Positions 1 through 10,455 of a stretch of DNA of 55,048 nt are shown here, piece after piece. The translations under genes were made by a program, and so were the position numbers. The first letter of the stretch is position 1; the number at the start of each line of letters is the position of its first letter. This stretch comes from Fragilaria crotonensis (lineage: Eukaryota > Bacillariophyta > Fragilariophyceae > Fragilariales > Fragilariaceae), in the NCBI GenBank assembly GCA_022925895.1, contig JAKSYS010000411.1, positions 1 to 55,048 on the forward strand, in the 5' to 3' direction. The notes beneath the pieces were generated by a model, which worked only from the letters and a program-made list of their open reading frames with translations, did no database searches and was not told the DNA's origin.

Positions 1-261
1 GTAACACACAGTATGCACTCTTGTATCAACAATAGTACCAGTATCCCTCTCGGAAATGCTCGCGGTTTCTCGGATCTGTAAATTCGTCGAAAGAGATCTT
101 TACCGAGCAGCAAAAACAAGGACAACTGGACACCAGTTCACATCGTTTGCATCGACACCAACGCGTCGCAAGAGCATATCTTGGGGCACAAGGCACAACA
201 AACTCAATAGCACTACTTGCATTGACATCTGCCGTGTCAGACGCTGACTTTTGATAGAATT

Positions 262-1476
262 ATGAGTCTTTCTCTTGATGCACAATTGATTGAGTACGCC
301 AGATGTGGTAATCTCAACAGGGTTCATGAGCTCTTACACCAAGGGGCAGATGCAAATGCCAGAGATGAATACGGCAACACTCCTCTCATCTGTGCTAGCT
401 GGAATGGCCATTTCAATGTGGTTCGTATTTTCTTGAATGAAGACGGGGTCGATGTGAATGCCGAAGGAGAAAAGGGTTATACTGCTCTCATCGGTGCAAG
501 CTTGATGGGCCATGTCGAAGTCACTCGCGTTATACTAAATCACACCGGGGTGGATGTGAATGCCAAACAAGAAAGCGGCTACACAGCTCTCATCTGGGCA
601 AGCTTAAAGGGCCATTTGGGAGTCGTTGGCGCTTTGTTAAGTCGCGACGAGGTGGATGTCTATTGCACGAATGAACGAGGTGAAACAGCTTTTGATGTGG
701 CGCACGACCGTGGGAATCATGCTATTGCCGGTCTCGTGATGGATTACATAGAAGAAGAGATTCGTCGCGAGGAGCAGAGACTTCAAGAGGAGGAGGAAGA
801 GATTCGACGCCAGGAAGAAGAGCGGAATCTCCGCATTATTCGTGATTCAAGTTTAATCCTGAATGCCAAGCGTGGTCATCTCGACGAGGTTGTTGATCTC
901 TTGGGTAGAGGGGCGAATGTCAACGCACACGATGAATTTGGCCGGACAGCTCTATTCTGGGCAATCTATGAATCCCATGCGGATGTGCTTCGTGTTCTAT
1001 TGAATCACGGGAGGATGGAGGTGAATATCACGGATGCATTTGGCGACACACCACTAATCTGGGCAAGCTATTTTGGCCGTTTGGAAGTGGTGCATACTTT
1101 ATTGGAGTTCGAAGGCGTTGGTGTGAATATCAAGAATGTTTGTGGCGACACAGCTCTCATTGGCGCTAGCTACAAGGGACATATAGAAGTGGTCCGTGCT
1201 TTACTGAATCACCATGGGGTGGATGTGAATATCAAAGATAGATGGGGCAGGACAGCTCTCATCTTGGCAAGCGAAAACGGCAGGTTGGAAGTGGTTCGTT
1301 TTTTATTGAATCACAATAGAGTGGATGTGAGTATCGAGAATGATGCTGGCAACACAGCACTTGATGTTGCTCTCGCGAAGCGGAAGTATGATGTTGCACA
1401 CCTCTTGGAGGGGCACATGGCTTCGACACGTTTGTTGCGAGGAGCCACTCGTAACACTGTTGGCTTGCGAGGATGA
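262..1476 (+). CDS. Ankyrin-repeat protein, 404 aa
   Basis: The frame has consecutive ankyrin units with the usual G-x-TALI-x-AS...GH/GR-x-EVVR-x-LLNH-x-x-VDVN pattern. They form two blocks, roughly residues 5-155 and 195-385. Between them, about residues 164-190, is a highly charged EEEIRREEQ/RRQEEER stretch that should form a coiled coil or a single alpha helix. Ankyrin blocks bind other proteins; no catalytic domain, signal peptide or membrane segment is visible, so the partner is unknown and the protein is probably intracellular. Adjacent units are very alike at DNA level, which suggests recent internal duplication. The first Met starts directly with the first unit, so 262 is a good start. 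The last 20 residues (after HLLEG) no longer look like ankyrin, and ankyrin-like sequence goes on downstream in other frames (next entry), so the true C-terminus may have been lost by a frameshift. Confidence 0.85.
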   Translation: MSLSLDAQLIEYARCGNLNRVHELLHQGADANARDEYGNTPLICASWNGHFNVVRIFLNEDGVDVNAEGEKGYTALIGASLMGHVEVTRVILNHTGVDVNAKQESGYTALIWASLKGHLGVVGALLSRDEVDVYCTNERGETAFDVAHDRGNHAIAGLVMDYIEEEIRREEQRLQEEEEEIRRQEEERNLRIIRDSSLILNAKRGHLDEVVDLLGRGANVNAHDEFGRTALFWAIYESHADVLRVLLNHGRMEVNITDAFGDTPLIWASYFGRLEVVHTLLEFEGVGVNIKNVCGDTALIGASYKGHIEVVRALLNHHGVDVNIKDRWGRTALILASENGRLEVVRFLLNHNRVDVSIENDAGNTALDVALAKRKYDVAHLLEGHMASTRLLRGATRNTVGLRG

Positions 1477-1662
1477 CATGAGGAATCTCCTCGAAGATGC
1501 GCACATGAAGGATGAGCGTGGCGACGCAGCTCTCATCCGGGTGAGCGATCATGACCATCAAGAGGCATGATGGCAGTCCAGCTCTCATAGAGGCAGGCGA
1601 GTTTGGCTGTGAAGTAGTCATTCGTATGTTATTGAAGCACAAAAGGGGTGCTTTTGAATGAT
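1477..1662 (+). pseudogene. Decayed ankyrin units downstream of the ankyrin gene
   Basis: Downstream of the stop at 1476, ankyrin-like sequence continues in two other frames. Frame 2 reads ...HMKDERGDAALIRVS... up to about 1555. Frame 3 then reads RHDGSPALIEAGEFG followed by CEVVIRMLLKHKRG and a stop at 1660-1662. These match the TALI-x-A-x-x-G...VVR-x-LLNH signature. The simplest reading is one or two extra repeats cut off by single-base shifts (genuine or assembly indels). A short intron is possible, but no convincing GT-AG pair restoring the frame was found. Confidence 0.6.
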
Positions 1663-2585
1663 CAAGCTTTCAGAAGAAATTGGCGGTACGTTATGCATTG
1701 AGTGCTATATTAAATCCGCCGCATTGATGATCCCTTGTCAAGAGCTTGAACGTCATCTAACACCGCATTTTGTACAATATTACCAGGCTCAAAAGAGATT
1801 CCGGCATCCAAACATTACTGACTTGTACGGCAACAGTGTACACGTCCATAGTACACACCAAGCACGTGAAGCTCTCCTTGAGAATGGTACCACGTCAATC
1901 GATACGTTATGGTCAAATGCAGACCCTACCAGGAGATGCGTACAACTTCATTGCAGACAGGGCAAAGAAAGAGGAGCGATCGCAAGTCGCAGCCACCACA
2001 GATGGTTCCGGTTTGAAATCAAAACGGAACGCCCATGTGGGTGAAAGGTAGAGGTCAGCCTTATATGGATTGGAGCGTGGATTTTTCATAGCCTGGTGGA
2101 GCCGCACTTATTTGCATGGTACTCACCTGATTCATGTACGCAAATATATCCATTGAAATGCTAAGGCGGCTGATTATGTTTTCGTTGTGAGTGCTTTGCA
2201 AGAGTCAACGCACAATTGTAGTTGGTCTCAGAGAATACCAAGGCACTGTTTGGCGGTACATCATTCCACGGCGACCGCTGCACTACTTGTACCTATAGTT
2301 CAATGTTCGACGACTGAAATGATATCTCTACTCTCTACGAGTAGTTTATCATTGGGTGCGTATTGACAATTGTTGACTACAGTAGAATGTACTCCAGTAC
2401 TTACTTCGTCCAATGATGACAAATGACACAGATAAAAATGATCAGCAGATGAAATGGAAACTTCGCCAGTACAAAGTACAAGTACCTGGTACTACCACCA
2501 ATGATTGCCAGCACTACCGGTAGTACTTGTACTTGTCCATGGAACGCCTGTCACATCCGCGTCACAAAAACACAACTAACAATCC
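1663..2585. other. Intergenic region, no gene recognised
   Basis: Open frames here are short and lack any recognisable motif. From about 2380 to 2545 the sequence is dense in GTAC-type words (gtacaagtacctggtactacc, gtacttgtacttg), a pattern that returns in most gene-flanking regions of this window. This is probably the promoter region of the phosphatase gene that starts at 2586. Confidence 0.5.
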
Positions 2586-3185
2586 ATGATGGCCATGCCG
2601 AAGATGAACAATGGAATCCTACGTCTCGTAGTGTTTGACCTCGACTACACAGTTTGGCAACCAGAAATGTACCAACTATACGGCAGTCCCCGACTTGTTC
2701 GAGCTCCAAGAGGCATGTGTCCGATTGTTCGTCAAGAGTCCATGACGTCCTCCGACGACATGATTTTGGTGGACAAGGAAAAGACACCGATTCGAGTCTT
2801 TGAGGGTGCCGCCTATGCGTTACAAGAAATTAATCGATTGAGGAATGATGGTCATAACATCCATGCGGCTGTAGCATCTCGAACCGATCAAGAGGAATGG
2901 GCCCATGTGTGCATGAAGCATTTGCAATTGCCGGACGGGACAACTCTGAGTGATTGTTTCCAAGATCGGATCGAAATCGATTGTATGCGGGACAAGACGC
3001 ATCACATACGGCGACTCGAGAAGAAAACTGGAATTCCTCTCCATGAAATGTGCTTTTTTGATAATGAACATTGGAATATTGAATGTGTTCGGAAGATTGG
3101 CGTTCTATCAATCTATACGCCGGATGGTATGACACGGAGTGCTTGGAAGGATGCTCTCAAAGCTTTTGGAATGCATGATTGGTAG
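2586..3185 (+). CDS. MDP1: Magnesium-dependent phosphatase-1 family protein (HAD superfamily)
   Basis: The 199-residue protein has the HAD motif I FDLDYT, with Asp18 as predicted nucleophile and Asp20 as acid/base. A motif II-like VASRTDQEEW follows. A late acidic motif FFDNEHWNIE (Asp159) would hold Mg2+. The sequence VVFDLDYTVWQPEM and the overall length match the MDP-1/acid phosphatase family of eukaryotes, small cytosolic enzymes that dephosphorylate protein tyrosine or sugar-type phosphates. The true substrate cannot be told from sequence. No signal peptide is visible. Two Met codons occur at the start (2586 and 2589) and a third at residue 4; the choice barely matters. The gene is single-exon and intact, unlike most long genes in this window. 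Confidence 0.88.
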   Translation: MMAMPKMNNGILRLVVFDLDYTVWQPEMYQLYGSPRLVRAPRGMCPIVRQESMTSSDDMILVDKEKTPIRVFEGAAYALQEINRLRNDGHNIHAAVASRTDQEEWAHVCMKHLQLPDGTTLSDCFQDRIEIDCMRDKTHHIRRLEKKTGIPLHEMCFFDNEHWNIECVRKIGVLSIYTPDGMTRSAWKDALKAFGMHDW

Positions 3186-3436
3186 CAAAGTATTTTATTG
3201 ATAGAGTACAATCTATCTTGGTTTGCTCAAATCATCGATCTGACGAATGCCGTTCTTGGTAGTCATGCCTTGTTGGAGCAAGTTTTTTTTGTAGTGCGGC
3301 ACGACTCGAGACCCGAGCGCTTCACATTTCATCATATCCAAGTTACATCTATAAGCCTATAAAGAGGAAAAATGGGATGAACCAAGATGCATAAACCGAC
3401 CTCCTCGTTTTATCAAGATGCCCTTCTGAGAATGGC

Positions 3437-6302
3437 TCAGCTCGTCACGTCGTATCTGCCAATTGTGTGGCTTATCGTACCTTCGCGCTCATCGCTGTCG
3501 TGGCCCAAGTTCGAACTTAAATCCTGCAAGTCGAGAGAGTCGAATCCTCGATTAAACTGAGAATTCTGAAAGGCCGCCATTTTGCGCTCTCGTTCCATTG
3601 CTTTTTGAACCGCATCCGCTTGTTCTTTTTTCTTCTTCTTTTTCTCTCGTTTGGAGAGCTGAAGGCCTTTTGCGTACTCTTCCGAAACCTTGCGACGGGC
3701 ACGAATCGGAAAAAAGATTAAACTAATCACTCCGATATCACTCCCAAATACAATCCAGCAGGTGAGCGCATACCGAGCTGTCGTGTCGTCTCTCACAGCC
3801 GCAACAAGTGGGACACCAATCAGCAAGAGTACTGCAGCGTAAAGCGCAGCAAAGAAACAAGAACGGCGTTGACCAAACTTATCTTCTCGGGTTCGATTGG
3901 TCGTGTACAAGATAACAATACGGATGAGGAGTGTCGCGTGGCAAAGCGCAAGCGATCCCACAAAGACCCAGAATGGAACATGTCCCGTCGCAGTGCAGAA
4001 CCCGACTGTATCAATCGTTATCATTCCAGTATTCGGGTCCACAACTTCGGAAACTGTCCAACGAGAATACTCCCTGGGACTCAACAACGTCCACAGGATG
4101 CACACAAGCGTATTAAACGAAACTGTCATGTACAACGGCCAAGCAGATCTGGGTTCGACATACGAATGTATGTGAGGATTCCACGCACGGCGTGATACAG
4201 GATAGGCAAGCCCAGCGACACTGCCCAGTTGGAGGCCCCACCCGATCGTGTAGAGGAAGGGTGTTATTTGACACCCGACGGTTGCCAAAGTCGAGCTGGA
4301 TCCTGTTCCAGCATCGAAGGACATGGTCATGAGGGATGTGGTGGATAACATTGCGCCGCCAGTCATTAGGAACATGTAAGTTCTGGAAGTCTTGACAATT
4401 TGGTCGTCCTTGTGGCGTAGAATCCATGCAAGCATCGAAAGTCCCACAGACCATGTGATACAGGCAAACATGAAGGCCATGGATAGTAAAGCTCTTGACA
4501 AGATGTTGTCGTCCGTCACTACGCATGCGGTCGCCCCTTTATCTTGATTTGTGGATGACCCTTCAGGACATGGAAGACAGGATGATCCGTTGGAAGGCGA
4601 ATATGTATCAACGTCACAAGCAAAGCATTTCGAAATCAATAGACTTGGTTCATCCTGGACCGCTTCCAGCGACACTGAGGCACCTGCTTCGCAGGTCTCT
4701 GATGCGGGAGAAGGGATTACTATTGTTGAATCAGCTTCGCTCGATGGCGAGATGCATTTGTTCTGTATCGAGTTGTTCAATTGGGCATCGGGTAGCCATT
4801 GTGTTCCAGCCGGGTCGCGTCCGCTATTCTGCATTTGGTTTGCTGGTATGTAGAAGGGGCCAAATAATGTGTCGACCTTCAAGACCGTCATATTGCTTCG
4901 CAAGTTCTCATACCCAGTCTCCGACGCAAAATCTTCGTCCACAGTTGGAGTATCCACATTTCTGTTGAACCATTGAATGTGCTTGGAGAACAGTGTCATG
5001 ATGGAATAGCTTATCAGCATATCATAGGTTCCTCGGTAGCCCAATTTCTGTTCCTGCTGGTTTAGGAAATCAGTACCAGATTGGAAAAAGTCATCCCCGT
5101 AGGAAAAAGGAAGGATGCCATTGCGCAGCCCCTTGGATGTAGGGCACCACATCGGGATTGTCCGTGGCCCACTTTTGCGTGGCCTGAGTCATCCACAGAC
5201 TGACTGGTCGACAACCATTTTCCCTCCATCGGTTCAGCAGAACATCGTCGCTCCCACTGGTACACACAAAAAATAGCTGGGAAAACGTCAGTCAGTGAGC
5301 CGGGTCCGCACACTGAATCTGCAAGGTCGATGAGATAATCGGCATCCATCGAATTGACGACAGTGTTGTTGTCGTCGTCCGCAAATGGATCAAATTTATA
5401 ATCCACAGTGTCGTTGAATCCATATTTGTGGGCCAGATCAGAAATTGCCTGACATGTGGATCGAAAGAAATCCGGTTCCGATTGATGAATAATTCGAACA
5501 GGCTGTCCCGACAGTCCTCTCTTGAGTTGTTGTTGTGACGACGATGCGTACAATCGCAACGCTTGTAGGGAGGGAGTTCCGTAGCGATTGCTGCTCACAT
5601 GAAAGCCAAAGACATAGGGATTGTCTGTCGTGTAAAAGTCCGTGGACCCACCTGTGCCACGAGGATGCGCTTGTATTCCAAGGCAATCTGTCGTTCGTGC
5701 GCTGCCACAAAAGTACAGGTGCCCATAATATAATGTGGATTGAGGGTATCAATCATGGATTTGAGAATTGTTTTGTGGTCTTGCCCTTCTTGGTCATTAT
5801 TATCGGCATCGGCAATGGATCCAGCGACAACCGCGACGAATCTAAATTGAACATAATGATCTTTCTTGGATCCTATTGCAGGTCCTCGACCATTGTTTTG
5901 AGAATTCAATAGCTCGACAGCCGTCGGAGCGCCATCTCTATGGTTGGAGCACTGAGGAGGCGTCACTTGAATCACAGTAATAAGAGGCGACGAGATCGAC
6001 ACATTCGACATTGAATCATTGTCATTTGTGTTATTGTAGGGTCCCACATCCCAAGCAATGCATGGGACTACAATAACAGATGGGTCCAGTGATGACATCT
6101 CCACGCTCGACAAATTACACGGCTTGAGATCATTGTAGGACAGAGACATTGAACTTGATTGCGCCAGCGTTGTTGTACTGCCACCGGTGTGCGATATCAG
6201 AGGTAGGGTCAGGGCGCAGGCAAGTACACGGAAAACATCGGCCAACAAAGTCGACTGCGATTGCCGTTGCTTTCTTCGTAATCTCTTGTTCACCATTGAC
6301 AA
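3437..6302 (-). CDS. Class C (GABA-B/glutamate-like) GPCR-type receptor, frame-interrupted
   Basis: Three minus-strand pieces (6302-5595, 5598-5062, 5152-3437) make one protein of about 950 residues. Order: an N-terminal hydrophobic leader; an extracellular ligand-binding region (GTCTFVAAHERQ...RILVAQVGP, then DNPYVFGFHVSSNRYG); a short Cys-rich stretch (CFACDVDTYSPSNGSSC..CP); seven hydrophobic helices (about 3700-4500, with QITPFLYTIGWGLQLGS); and a basic coiled tail (KREKKKKKKEQ). Such receptors are expanded in diatoms and are expected in the plasma membrane; the ligand is unknown. The frame changes at about 5640-5643, about 5258-5262, and at a T5 run (plus-strand A5 at 5104-5108). Between the last two, the frame of 5109-5256 keeps receptor-like sequence (LLNRWRENGCRP...QGAAQWHPSF). 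The breaks are single-base with no room for introns, so this is either a recent pseudogene or a gene with assembly indels. Confidence 0.75.
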
Positions 6303-6786
6303 ATGCTAGAGTGATGATGAGTGGGTGAGCGTGTTTGTCCAAGTTGTGACTTTCGGGGATACTCGGACCTTTCACATTTCACACTGTGTCCGTCTTGACG
6401 AGGTACTGGTACAGTACATACAACGTACTGCCTGTTCTACCGGTAGTGCTCGAGAAGTTGAGTAGGTCATTGAGTCATAATGTCATAGTTTCATGCGTCA
6501 TCATTCATCATCATTCATCATGCTTCATGGCGTCATGCTGTCGCTGCGTTCTAGGCTTGGATGACCAGGTACCGGTACTTTACTCCGTGTACCATTCTGC
6601 ACGTAGGCATAAATGCATGTATGTGTTCCTACGATATGCATACAGATACGTACTACGTAGTACTTGTTTACTACCTGTAGTACTGGAGTACCAAAAGGCA
6701 ATGTACGGACGCACACTCAGTTAAGTACTGTAGTACAGTGTTCAGTGTACCGAGCAACATGTAGCTACAGTACTGTATCATAGATG
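6303..6786. other. Intergenic, GTAC-rich promoter-side region
   Basis: This stretch upstream of the receptor gene has no credible gene. From about 6400 to 6780 it is dense in gtac words (gaggtactggtacagtacat, tacgtactacgtagtacttg), making many overlapping short palindromes. The boundary at 6787 is the start of a TIR element. Confidence 0.45.
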
Positions 6787-6803
6787 CTAGTGTCTAGCCT
6801 CCC

Positions 6804-6844
6804 GACGGGGTTAATTAACCCCAAATGGGGTTAATTAACCCCGT
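6804..6844. repeat. Left subterminal palindromes GGGGTTAATTAACCCC x2
   Basis: Two copies of the perfect 16-bp palindrome are separated by five bases (caaat region) directly inside the left terminal repeat. Subterminal repeats are often transposase-binding sites, and self-complementarity would suit a dimeric binder; that role is inference. Confidence 0.7.
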
Positions 6845-7963
6845 ATTTGCACATCACAAAAATTGTTCGCTACTAGTTGCAAATCTTCCGTTGGACTAGA
6901 AACTTGGGCAGTGGCTCAAGGACCCCATGAATGTGCATGCCGTCAAAGCCCAGTATCTGCATATTGTTTTTCATCGAGAAACAATAGTTTTTCTGCATCA
7001 ATTTTCTTGACCCTCTGATTTTTTCCTGTCATTTCTGATTTAGAAAAGCAGTAGAAATAATACCCGATGCTACGTAAAACTCACTTTTCGGACACTCCTT
7101 TTGGCCTGCCGTTTGATTACGCTCATCTCAAATTCAACCAAAAGTAAGGTGACTATTGTGTGTCAAATACGTTGAAGTATTGTTTCTAAACATGAAACTT
7201 GTCTGCCGCTCAATATTTAAGCGACAGCAATCAATTAGAGAAAGACATCAAACCAGAAAAAAAAACGTAGAAGAATCGTGTAGAATGTATACCAAAGTCT
7301 ACGGAGGATGAGGTGGTTTCGGATCCCTCGGTTTTAGACCATTCTCATCTCATGATAGAAAAACTGATGTGATCATCATCTTCAGTATACCTTCAATGGT
7401 GATGAAGTACGCAGGATATTTCACCAGTTTGAAGAATTCACAAGTATAGGTTGATCGGAAAAAGGAACCCCAACGGACAATTTCCACACAGAAATCGTGT
7501 ATAAAGCGTTGGAAAAAAATTCTCTACTATGACAGATTTTGAATTAAGTGTCAGAATATGATTTCGCAGCGCTCGGCTTAAGGAGTGAGGATGCCAGATA
7601 CTTCGAAACGTTGTCGGTCATCGGTCACTCAGTAATGTTTTGTCAACGTCTCAATTTGTCTGTGCAGAGTTGAATGAATTTGGACTTCAAAAAAAAAAAA
7701 CTGTTTTGAAGGTACGTAGAACATCTACCACACTCGCACTTTTGCACACCTTTAGTCAGAGACTGATTGCGGATGAAAAAATCAAGTATCGCGCTTTTCT
7801 TTCACATCAGTGACTTCCACTGAAAATAAAGAAAAGGAAAATGGATCAAATGGATGCACTTAAGTATCGTCATCTTGTAACATAGATGACTGCAATTGGA
7901 GCACTTTTTTATGTGGTCCGTAGTATTAAATGTACAGAAAAGCGTCTTGCACACGTACGAAAA

Positions 7964-8005
7964 TGACGGGGTTAATTAAGGCAATTGACGGGGTTAATTA
8001 ACCCC
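7964..8005. repeat. Right subterminal palindromes (one perfect, one degraded)
   Basis: The right end has acggggttaattaaggcaattg, in which the second half of the palindrome is lost, followed by a perfect GGGGTTAATTAACCCC at 7990-8005. This mirrors the arrangement at the left end of the same element. Confidence 0.65.
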
Positions 8006-8030
8006 AAGGCTCCGGGAGGCTAGACACTAG

Positions 8031-8986
8031 ATGCAGCATCATGGTACAAGTACATGGTACATGTATCATGTATCATATCGTTCCATAATTTGTGAGTAAA
8101 GCATTACACTGCTTACTGGCAAGCATACATGTACCAGTACCACTAATTAGCATACCCGTATTCCCAACTGGGCTGTTCCGCACCTGTGGATTTAATTGGT
8201 GCAGCCGACCCACACGGATTCCACGGGTTCTGCACACACGACATACGGGACACTTTCATGCTCTGCGAGACTGCGAGTCATGTCGGCATATCGATCATTC
8301 ACGTTATATGCAGAGTTGCAACGTTGTAACCAGTCTATGTACGGAGTATCAATCCAGTAACTACCGTAGCTTGAAGTTCAAAATTCAGGTGTCGATTTAT
8401 TCGAGCACATGCTACCTCGCTTGAAGAACTAATTTGAAATGTGCTTTTAAACTGGCGGACAAAGGATCCAGACTGCCAGATGGCTTCGTGCATATCTAAT
8501 TAAAAATCGGAGAATTCGGTGTAGACGTACTAAGCATATAAGTGATTAGTATGGAGTCGATCCTCAAGTCGCAGAGTCATGCAAAGCTCGAGTTGGGCCC
8601 GGCGAATAAAAATTAATCCACAAGCAATGCACATAAACAAAGTATAAATACCATGTATCGCATCTGCCATTCTTCCTGCAGGCCTGGTTGGTTGACACTA
8701 TTTTTGTATCCAGTTTTCACGTCCTCAAAATCATACTTCTCAAATAAGAGACGGTGTACACAATATTCTGGTAATGGACTACATCGATGCAACATGAAAG
8801 TGCTCTTAACAATTACATGTGCTTGACGTCGGAGGAACGCATGGAACGGCTCACCTCATTCAAAAATTTCAATATGTACGCCAGAGTTCGATGCAGTGTC
8901 ACTCTGAAATCAGTCCCCCATTATTTCAGCAAAAAAAATTAAAATTTGTTTCCCTCCGCGAAGTGATCACGTTCTTCTCCTCTACC
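8031..8986. other. Upstream region of RXL-repeat gene A
   Basis: No gene is recognised here. The part from about 8477 to 8900 is a diverged duplicate of 10456-10870 (listed separately). The last 90 bases before the start codon at 8987 are pyrimidine-rich (ttcttctcctctacc) and share aagtgatc with the same position upstream of gene B. Confidence 0.5.
8477..8900 (+). repeat. Duplicated upstream block, copy 1
   Basis: Aligns with 10456-10870 through anchors in the same order: cggagaattc, gagt-catgcaaa-ctcgagttggg, cttcctgc-g-ctggttgg-tga, cttttcacgt, and tcattcaaa-attt. The copies differ by many substitutions and small gaps, so the duplication is old. It is the upstream half of a tandem duplication whose other half is the pair of RXL-repeat genes. 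Confidence 0.65.
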
Positions 8987-9339
8987 ATGAAGCTCATCCA
9001 TCTCTTCCTCATCTTAGGACTCTTCACCCAAGGTATCTTCGCAGCCGAGAACCAAATCCGGTCCCTGAAGGGAAAGGGGACAACCACGACAAAGCGGGCC
9101 GTGACCTGAAGGGAGCGCCAAAATCTCCCGGGCCGCCAAAGTCGCCAAAAGGCCCTTCGGACCGTGATTTGAAGGGAGCACAAAAGTCGCCAGGCCCGCC
9201 AAAGTCGCCAAAGGGCCCTTCGGGCCGTGACCTTAAGGGTGAACCGAAGTCCCCAGGGCCACCACAATCGCCAAAGGGTCCTGTGCGCCGGGTCCTCAAG
9301 GGAGCGCCAAAGCCGAAGAGCAAGGGCGCACCTAATTAA
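8987..9339 (+). CDS. Secreted Lys/Pro-rich RXL-repeat protein, copy A (frameshifted)
   Basis: The start MKLIHLFLILGLFTQGIFAAENQ is a clear signal peptide, followed by IRSLKG. That frame ends at 9109. In the frame one base back, repeats continue to 9339: GRDLKGAPKSPGPPKSPKGP, DRDLKGAQKSPGPPKSPKGP, GRDLKGEPKSPGPPQSPKGP, then RRVLKGAPKPKSKGAPN. The shift falls in or near GGGAAAGGGG (about 9070-9080), so one missing or extra base explains it. Signal peptide, R-x-L sites before each Lys-rich block, KxxK spacing and C-terminus KGAPN match gene B at 14570. Homology runs on into the 3' flank (taattaagtgga-tggaatgagttttcaa). The role is inferred: a precursor of small cationic peptides for the silica cell wall or extracellular matrix. 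Confidence 0.72.
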
Positions 9340-10455
9340 GTGGACTGGAATGAGTTTTCAAGTCCTCACCAATCAGGGAGTATCTTGTTGTCAACATCTA
9401 ATTGATGGAAGACTGTCGGTCGTCTTGATTGTTTAGTGCGTTGCATAAGTTATTATGTCCACACGTGTTCTGTGTTCTGTATCACTGGCATCTTTGTAGA
9501 TTTTTTGCTGATGATCGTACGACCATTTCTGCTACGGCGACCCATGATCACAATGGTTTGTTCGAACCACTCGTGAAATGATCATGTACCTAAATCATCC
9601 CATCGCATATCATCAGAATTCAACAGTAGTCGGAGTGTGTTGTAAGAGTACAAAGTACAAAAACCTGGACCTTAAATTTTGCACGCTACCGCTTTGCCTG
9701 TGTTGTGGACATTCTACCAAAACGTCTAGAGACACTGCGGTGTTCAGATACCATCCAGTAGATATGTACCTTCACGAGTATAATCATTACACCAACCTTT
9801 GCTTAATTTGCCTCACATTTTGCCTGGATGTTTCTGCAGTTCTTTAATGCTCTCATGCAACAAGCTGCATACATCGCTAGCCAATTTCGATTATACCCGG
9901 TTGTTATTTAGAAGTGTTCCGTGATGTCTTAGCACAATAGGTCCTGAACCCGAGGCTTAACAAATGCCCGCACATCACAGAACTCCCGCAAGGAGAATCG
10001 ATCTTCTCTCTTGCAGCTCAAGTGCAAGACGACACGTCTGCTCCATGTAGCTCTTTGTTTCGCATCTCCCACAACCTGAACCACGGAGTCTATGTACTCC
10101 GGATGATTGTAGTTTGCCACCGGTGGCCAGTCCCTGTCTGAATCTTCTGACAATTCACTTGCATGTCATCTTTCTTGCAACTCCATGTGGATCCAAATTG
10201 CGCTTGGAAAGGGTGCTCCCATCCAGTGGTATTTGGTTGCCAGATGAGATGTTGATATGCCTGCGGGAAAACGCCTCAGGTCATCTGAGGCAAAACCTCA
10301 TGTGTGCAAGGTCGTACACTATCTGTCTGCTCAGTTGTCGACGTCATGTTTTCGGTTGTGCACATGGCACCTGGATTGAACTTTGCGCTTCTGACTAGTG
10401 GACAGAGCTGCAGTGCCTGTAGTTCACCCGTAGATTCGAATTGGCGTCATAAGAT
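9340..10455. other. Downstream flank of gene A, no gene recognised
   Basis: The first 240 bases resemble the downstream flank of gene B (shared taattaagtgga, gctgatga-cgt, tcgttcgaac-like anchors). The rest holds only short frames without recognisable motifs. Confidence 0.45.

Larger units (their letters stand above)
6790..8027. mobile_element. Non-autonomous TIR element (MITE-like), about 1.24 kb
   Basis: CTAGTGTCTAGCCTCCCG at 6787-6804 is the exact reverse complement of 8013-8030 (18/18). Because both ends read C-TA-G, the duplication could be TA (element 6790-8027) or CTAG; a TA duplication would fit Tc1/mariner-type elements. Just inside each end lie copies of the 16-bp palindrome GGGGTTAATTAACCCC: two on the left and one perfect plus one degraded on the right. 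The interior of about 1.1 kb has no open frame of even 60 codons on either strand and carries several A runs, so it has no transposase and would need one in trans. Confidence 0.75.

Noticed and set aside
5062-5650. Short introns in the receptor gene
   Set aside because: Protein similarity is continuous across each break with only one base gained or lost, leaving no room for an intron.
8092-8424. 110-codon plus-strand frame after the MITE
   Set aside because: No recognisable domain and no paralogue; likely chance.
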